DNA from: Acanthaster planci
Lineage: Eukaryota; Echinodermata; Asteroidea; Valvatida; Acanthasteridae
Length of the DNA stretch: 64,000 nt
Direction of reading: 5' to 3'
Assembly: GCF_001949145.1 (NCBI RefSeq)
Contig: NW_019091528.1
Location: 249,467-313,466 of the forward strand
Under the pieces are notes generated by a model, which searched no databases, had not been told where the DNA came from, and saw only the letters and a program-made list of their open reading frames with translations. The position numbers and the translations under genes were made by a program. Positions within the stretch are counted from its first letter, which is position 1. Every line of letters starts with the position of its first letter. Positions 57,451 through 64,000 of this stretch are shown here, one piece after another.

Positions 57451-59163
57451 ACGTTGGCGGCGCTTCCCGGAAATAGCGTGATTTCCTGAAAAATCAAAAT
57501 ACTTCATTGATAATTTGTTCCCGAACAAAATGCCATCTTCTTTTCAGTTCGCCTGAGACGTCAGAGCTGACTTACACGGCGTCTTCAAAAAACCTCCATC
57601 ACTGATTATCCAATTTGCTGAACTGACCCGACGGAGTGAAATTTGATACTTTGAGATGTTGTGAGGGAGTACCGTACCGACTCCGAAACACTTAAAACTG
57701 CTAAGGCAAAAAAGGTCTCCGGTTTCTGGTCAGGGCTGGCTCCAAAAGTGGTGTAACGACGCGGCTTCCCCCCCCCCCGAAAAAAAACTTTTTTCCTATA
57801 TCATGCATATGTGCTTGTACATACCACCATACCACCGTTACCAACACTGAAATAGACTGGGCCTCCACTAGTTGCTGTTTTAAAGCGTTTCCAACTTGTA
57901 GATGTACACAGGACATTAGATTACCTCGTTTGTCTGGTTCCCAGATGTAGATGTATAATACAGAAATGACGTCATATGAAAAAGAGTGCCTGGCTAAATG
58001 TATGGGCCCTAGAGGGACTCCTTCACTTTGAGAACAACAGAGTAGCCCATGCACCTGGAGGAACGGCGTGAAGTGCGACATGCTGCTGTCCGTCGTCGGC
58101 CTCCTTCACCATTATCAGGGTCGCAAAATCAACGTCTGCCCGGACTTCGCCAGGATCTGCGCTTCGCGCATAGGACTGGTCAGTCACCGTAGACACAAAC
58201 ACCTGCCTACGTAGCAGCATCAGGAAGAGATTCGTCAAGGACGACGACTCAGTCCACCACTCAACCGCAACCAATCTAAAACACCTTAACGTTACGCAGT
58301 AGTAGGATTCCATTCAATCAAGCAAGTTTGGCAGCTTTTTGGCATCGTACTAAGCAAACTTGGCGACGCGCAGGTCTATGGAGACCGCGCGCTGACCAGA
58401 AATTGGAGACTGGGGTGGTGCCTAACGCGCATATCACGAGAAGGACTGTTTCCAAACTACATTACCAAATAACAGCTAAAGACTAAGAGTTATGTACGAC
58501 TGGTATTTAATCAGTTATATAACTGGGTACGATTTTAATACCTAACACTACCACGGTATTGCGGACAATATTTTAGGTTTCATTGTCAGTTTTTTCACTT
58601 TCCAACTCCGTGCTTTTGTCGGCTTACACGACGTTTCAGCAACTGCTGACGGTCACCAAATTTCTGCTTAAATTGTGGATGTATACAACATTACATAAAG
58701 TACACTGCACTCGATATAGATAGAGCAGCCAGCTATTGAGGGCTACCTTAGCCCTGAAGGGACGGGCAAAGACCCAGGATTTTCACCAATGACTTCACAA
58801 ATCGTTAACATTCTATCAATTTATTTTCCCTTCGGCAATTTGCAATATCACATGTGCCTTTAAGGCCATCAGGCAAACATATAGGCTGCGTTCGTCAGTC
58901 TGCCGGCAGAGAGACATGCGCGCGTCCGTAGGATGATGCATCCGCCATCGCTATCCACCAGTGGGTGGCTTCCGGAGCCACTCATGTTAATTCAAGTCGA
59001 AGCCACTTATTCTCGCCATTCCACAGGTTTGCGAAGGCAGCAAGCTTGGTCACTGAGTAAAAGTCGATTTAACTTCTTATTTTAGGCTACATCTAGGCCT
59101 ACAGGCTTAGCGGGATATGTTACATTAAGCAAGATTTTACCATTTTCTCTCAAAAATATACAC
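57451..59163. other. Intergenic 3' of the GPCR gene
   Basis: A minus-strand AATAAA (58825-58820) could end the GPCR transcript. A minus open stretch with splice-like ends (58275-58055) is listed separately. Otherwise nothing is recognised. Confidence 0.4.
58055..58275 (-). CDS. Candidate unassigned exon
   Basis: Open minus-strand stretch of 221 bp between an acceptor-like ggtgttttag and a donor-like gtgcat. It has a coding-like composition and contains LTNLFLMLLRRQVFVSTVTD and ADVDFATLIMVKEADDGQQH. Family unknown; it may be chance. Confidence 0.25.
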
Positions 59164-59645
59164 CTAGACACATCTCTCAGCTACTTGTCTAGTGTCTGCA
59201 CTTATCACGTGATAATTGGCCGTGGACCCAGTGGGGGCACCTAACCGAGTAGATGAAGCATACGTCATTTGTGGGTAGTTGTTAGACGAGGTTGTCGACC
59301 GACGGCTGATCTTTCGACCTCGCCAGACAATTCGTCGACCCCGCCACTCAAAACATCCGGGGAAGTACCGCCTGAAATCCACAGTGAACATGCCATAAAC
59401 GATGGGGTCGATGGCGGCATTGGAGAAAAGCAATGCCAACAAGACTTGCTGCAGCCATATAGGTGTGGTTTTATCTTCTTTCTCCTTGATGTGGATGATG
59501 GCGCCCTGTATATTGGACGGGGTCCAGCAGACGATGAAGGCCGTTACTATGGCGCCGGTCATCACGAGCGCCCTCGTGCGAGCCTTGGGAAGAGTGTCGG
59601 CCCCTGAGCGCCGCAGTGTCATTCGATCACCGTTGTTACCCGAAT
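59164..59645 (-). CDS. GPCR exon 3 (loop 3 to C-terminus)
   Basis: Acceptor attctaacag; stop at 59166-59164. It contains the third intracellular loop, TM6, TM7 and the cytoplasmic tail with a basic RRIVWRGRKISRRSTTSS segment. Confidence 0.93.
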
Positions 59646-62600
59646 CTGTTAGAATTGAGCAAGACCAGTCCAAACTATATTTTAAACTGGTGACCGCGTA
59701 TGGCAGATCCTAAAAATCTTTCCCGAAAAATTATTCCTACATTTTCAATTATGAAACAATCAAAACATCGATTTATCCGCAGACATCTTGGCTGAGTTCA
59801 GGCGACTCGTTTTCGTATGTTCACAAACAGCTCGATCAAAACAAAATCAAGGGTCGAATCCATTACTAGCTCATCAGTATTTTAAAACCCAGACGTTCAC
59901 ATGGAATGCAAGCATTAGGCTTTCAATAAACTACATGCTTCCATAAATCGATTGCATAATCTTCCTGACTTTCTGCGACTAAATCTGTGACAACAAGATC
60001 ATCATAACTGGTATCACAATAGGGAACTACTTTTCAAATGCCTACTCACAGCTCCGGATGGTACTGCTGCCGAAGATCTTGATGACAATAGCTGTGTAGC
60101 AACCGACGATTATGGCCAGTGGAATGACGTAGGTTGCACAGACGACGAACCAGTGGTACATGTGCCACAATATTCGGTATTTAGTCATGAAGTTGTAGTC
60201 AACACACTGTAGGAAGGTTGGATCGTCATAATGGGCCATCACCTCATGAACGAGAAGCTGTTGTGTGACCATAACCCATCATTTTCATAAGTCATAAGCA
60301 TTCGTAGAACGGAAAAGTATTAGCACTCTAAAGAAATTTCACCGACAAAATAGATTTTAATCTATGCTCACGTAAAATGCAAATACAGGAACAGATCTGC
60401 CAATTTTTTTTTTTTTTGGGGGGGATTTTCAGTCGAAACCTGAGACTCATTGGTAGAAACCGTTCTCAGTGCGTCTGTATATATCTGCCGTCGGGATTGC
60501 GCAAGGCATTTTGAGAATCAAAATTAGCCCAGGAAGATTGTAGTAATGGGAGCAAGGTTAGGAGAGCCAGAAATGTGTGAAAAACGGCGCTTAGAGAAAA
60601 AAATACATTCCTAAATACTTTTTATACCCACTTTTAAAAAAAATCACCTAATGTTTAAATTTTTACGTTAAAATGCATTTAGAAATGCTTTTAAATGCTA
60701 CGAGGTTTTCACATAGGTAAATGTGTAGCATATGAAAGAGTATTTAAATGACACCACACAAAAAGAGTTAAGGACCACTTTTTTCTAATTTTTCCAAGCA
60801 ATGAGTGGGGTCTAGTTCTTCCATTTTTTTGTCTAGATGGTGTTCCTATTGGAATAAAAAAATTAAAATTGTTTGAAAACATCAAATGCACATTTTCAGC
60901 CGTAAAATATCTCGTATGAAAAAATATACAAAAATAAAAAATTTCGTTGAAATTGAAACGTGTTTCGCGACGTATTTAAAATACATCAGGGAACGCATTT
61001 CAGCGTCAATATCTAATCATGTCGTGTGTTAACCATGCTAAAAGTGGGTACAAAAAACAAGTTGAAAATCTATAAAATTCCGTGTTTTTACAGTTTGTAA
61101 GGGCTAGTACATTTTCCATGGCATGCATGGTGTCGCCATTTTACACCAGGCTAATCGTCGACTTTACATACACCAAATGGATTTACTCGGGGTCCGTGCA
61201 GTAAAATGTTTCACATTCAAGCAATGGAAAGAAAATTTTCATTCAGTATTAGATTGAACGTTCATCAGCCCAAGCAGAAACAGAAGAGGTGATGGTTTTC
61301 ATATCGCAGCTTATGGAATTCGTTTCAAAGCTTCTACCGACGATTTGCTGTGCACCGGGATGAAGATGATATACGCGTACTGAGGGAAGTCATATAGGCG
61401 GGAAAGGTGATATTGGGAAGGGAAGGAACGCCCTCTTTAAAGTAAAGTGATGGTGGTGAGTTGAGGTTGCAAATAATACATCGTCACGTGGTACTGGGAT
61501 GTCAGAGCGATGTTGCTAGCGGTGATAATTATGCAGTGTGATGGCTGCACCCGATCCCAACTACCCTCTGCTGTCAACAAACGTGTCTTTTACAGAAAAC
61601 TGATCACATTCGGAACTGGGCCGAAATACACGGATGACGTAACAACTTGGGCGTCATTATTTGGAGTTTGAAGAAGGAAAAGAAGAAATTTGATCGAGCC
61701 GGCTGGCGTATAGGGAAAGGGATTAGTATTATTGGTGCTCTTGGTTCGAATATCTTTATTTTCTATTTTTCAGGGTTTTTTCCAATAGGAAAAGATTGAA
61801 AGGTTATTGTATTTACTGCCGAATTTGTAGGCTTGACGTATTTTTATTCAAGGTCAAAAGCTCACTTCAACACGTTCTCTATCTGGTAATATTACACTTG
61901 GGCCTCACTCTTCATAGGGTCATTTCTCTGTAAAAGCCTCGTTTATTAACAGCGGTGTGAAGTCGGATCGGGTGGATGGCAACGATGGAGCAAGCGGCGG
62001 TATATTTGCGGAGACGACAAAATGGCATTGAAAACCCGGCTTGGTATAAAGTGGCATGGCAGGAAATGGGACAACAAAGAGGACCACTCTGACAATGGCA
62101 ATGTAGAAGCCAATAATGAATGGAACTGCGTGAGTGGCGATGGACTCCAGTGTTGTAGTCGAGTACTTTCCGAGTACCAACATTCTCCGCAAAATACTGA
62201 ACTGGGTAAAAGGGAATAAAGCCAGAGTGCACAGGCATTTGATGGTAAATGTGCAAAGGTAAGATTACAAAATAAATGTTAGACTTCAGACACTCCCAGT
62301 TGTGTAAAGTTTAAGTTTTAAGGAGACAAGTACTCGGAAAGTACTCGGCCGAGTACCTTCCGAGTACTTTTGTCCTAAAAAGTTAATTTTAATCAAACAG
62401 TGATGGTGTGAAGTCGTTACGTTGCTTTGTAATCTTACCTTTATGCACGTACCATCAAATGCCGATGTACTTCAGCTTTGTTCCCTCCTAACTAGTTAAA
62501 TATTTGGTAGAGAACTTGGTTCTCAAAAAGTACTCGACTGCATCGCTGATGGACTCACCTGAGGAATGCTAATGACGAAACACGCAACCCACGACACCTG

Positions 62601-63131
62601 GAGCATGACCTTACAGCGTATGTCCGCCTGCCGGACGCTCAGCGGGAAAACAATTGAGGCAAACCGGTCCAAACTGATGACGATCAAGACGAACGGCGAG
62701 GCGTACATGGCCACCATGGCCACGTACATGCACAGGCGGCACATCACATCCCCTCCGTACCATTGGATGGTCAAAATCCAGAAGAAGTCCATGGGGATGT
62801 TGAAGAGTGTTATCATGAGATCGGCCACCGTCAGATGCAGGATCAGCAGATTGACGCGAGACTTTCTGCGCCGGCCGCGGAGGAGACTACACAAGACCGC
62901 TATGTTGCCAATGGTGGAGACTACGAATATTATGACGTAGAGAACGAGACGGACATAGTAGTCGCTCCTTTGAGGATATATAACAGCAGTCCCACCTTCG
63001 CCTGAGGCTGAGGTCGCGTTGGTGGTATCATTGTAGAAATCAACTGTTTCATTGATGAAGTCATAAATGTAGGTCACTAAGGTTGGATTTACTCCCGTGG
63101 TCGCCATTGTAGGCCTGACAAAACCATGCAT
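59164..63131 (-). CDS. GnRH/corazonin/AKH-superfamily receptor (class A GPCR)
   Basis: Exons 63131-62559, 60257-60050 and 59645-59164 (minus) join in phase to a complete protein of about 420 residues. Seen: extracellular N-terminus with three N-glycosylation sequons (NET, NDT, NAT); TM2 LTVADL with the conserved Asp; DVMCRLC at the TM3 start pairing with LQCVDY of loop 2; DRF in place of DRY after TM3; TM6 FIVCWTPSN; TM7 DPIVYG in place of NPxxY, as in many GnRH-type receptors; a Ser/Thr-rich tail. LPKARTRALVMT before TM6 and IPMDFFWILTIQWYGGDVMC around loop 1 are typical of the GnRH/AKH/ACP/corazonin group. It should couple peptide binding to G proteins at the plasma membrane. Which ligand type it binds cannot be settled from sequence alone. 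A second in-frame ATG lies at 63107. Confidence 0.9.
59646..60049 (-). other. GPCR intron 2
   Basis: About 400 bp with no gene or repeat recognised. Confidence 0.6.
60050..60257 (-). CDS. GPCR exon 2 (loop 2 and TM5)
   Basis: Acceptor cacacaacag; donor gtgagt, phase 1 out. LLVHEVMAHYDDPTFLQCVD and YVIPLAIIVGCYTAIVIKIF give the second extracellular loop with its Cys and TM5 with Pro. Confidence 0.92.
60258..62558 (-). other. 2.3-kb GPCR intron 1
   Basis: AT-rich in part (60590-61010). It contains the ctcggccgag-centred palindrome at 62321-62376 and related gagtactttccgagtac words near 62160 and 62529. No coding exon seen. Confidence 0.6.
62321..62376. repeat. 56-bp near-perfect palindrome of agtactcgg words
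   Basis: Arms of 28 bp around ctcggccgag (centre at 62348/62349) differ at three positions. The same word gagtactttccgagtac occurs near 62163 and aaagtactcga near 62526. Confidence 0.9.
62559..63131 (-). CDS. GPCR exon 1 (N-terminus to TM4)
   Basis: 191 codons, phase 0, donor gtgagt after ATT CCT CAG. It covers the N-terminus and TM1-TM4, with VNLLILHLTVADLMITLFN and YASPFVLIVISLDRFASIV. Confidence 0.93.
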
Positions 63132-64000
63132 CCACTATTCAGTACAGTTTTCAAAAATCCAAAGTGACGAATCGACATCAAACTCACAAAATAATATCTT
63201 TACTCTCTAGTACACTGCAACCAAAATTCTTCTGAAAGCAGCACATCACATAAAAAGAACCTTAAACTGGCTCTTTTCAAATAATGCGCCAAGTACCCTG
63301 TCGTCGATTGCTTGCGTTGCTGAACATTACCAAGAGCCACCGGTCACAACTGCCTTTCAAATCCATCTCGACGATGCGGGCACGGTCTCTCTGTTCACTC
63401 ACTGCCGACCCAGAACAGACATCTGCAGGGGAAAGTGATTATGAGAAAATATTAATAGAAAACCTCGCAACGATAAAACCGGTGATTACTGGCAACAGAA
63501 GAGGATGGTCGCCGACAACAGCGACTGATAGAAACCAATGATTTTCCTGATCCATTATGTAAATATGTAACGGCATCTCTAGCGAGTTGCAGAAATACCC
63601 ACATCACTAATCCGGCGGGCTCCCAGCGGTACTGATATTTCAGCTTTGCTTCCAATAATTGCTCCTAACCAGATACAGGCTGCAAAATGAAAATTCTTTT
63701 ACCTATGTGGTTTCCGCATAATTCATTCCGAGGCTAGTTTTGCGCGGGAGCAGGAATTTAATGGAGGAAAAGGGCATTGTTTTACAACAAATACTAGCTT
63801 CTCACGACTAATTTCCATCTTTTTTTGTCCAAAAACTTGTGTGAGACGGAGAAATGTGATTGTTTGTACATGTCTGTATCCACAGACGTTTGGCCAACTT
63901 GTCACTGCAAAATACCCGTACGGTGGGTCTCTGTTTTCAAGTATACATTTGCCCCTTGTTAACTAAAAGGTAGTACCGACCGCCTGGTTCCCGCCTCAGC
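63132..64000 (-). other. Presumed 5' UTR and upstream region of the GPCR gene
   Basis: No further coding exon recognised; ORFs here lack similarity. An upstream non-coding exon may lie here or beyond the window. Confidence 0.35.

Overview
This window is animal nuclear DNA. Its genes are split into many exons with GT-AG introns, it carries degenerate interspersed and fold-back repeats, and it has one assembly gap. All four genes I can name have clear animal homologues. Gene content (ZnT5-type zinc transporter, ANKDD1, membrane CAP protein, GnRH/corazonin-type receptor), CpG-containing coding sequence, kilobase introns and many ACATGTAC-type words suggest an invertebrate deuterostome such as an echinoderm or lancelet. 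That is an inference; I cannot fix the species.

Layout. (1) 369-8547, plus strand: the last nine exons of an SLC30A5 (ZnT5) Golgi/secretory-pathway zinc transporter; the 5' exons lie left of the window. (2) 8.6-17.7 kb: mostly non-coding, with a palindromic tRNA-like element, a long GGGTTG-type repeat interrupted by 253 N, a roughly 0.77 kb element with inverted ends and some unassigned short ORFs. (3) 17747-41776, plus strand: an ANKDD1 gene (ankyrin repeats plus C-terminal death domain) in about 18 exons, many of them exactly 99 bp, i.e. one ankyrin repeat each. (4) 51973-45223, minus strand: a secreted-then-anchored CAP-domain protein with signal peptide, CAP domain, stalk, one transmembrane helix and a long cytoplasmic tail. 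(5) 52-59 kb: non-coding sequence with repeats and a tRNA-derived SINE head. (6) 63131-59164, minus strand: a complete three-exon class A GPCR of the GnRH/corazonin/AKH receptor superfamily.

The genes do not form a pathway; they are ordinary neighbours. I found no operon, CRISPR, phage or bacterial system. The most unusual structure lies inside introns. Immediately upstream of ZnT5 exon 4 (about 3.55-4.4 kb) there is a serial array of decayed copies of that exon's 5' part together with its 3' splice-site tract. Similar decayed copies seem to precede an ankyrin exon (about 32.8-33.6 kb), and a decayed copy of the death-domain exon end follows the real one (about 38.13-38.20 kb). This suggests repeated local tandem duplication across exon/intron boundaries.
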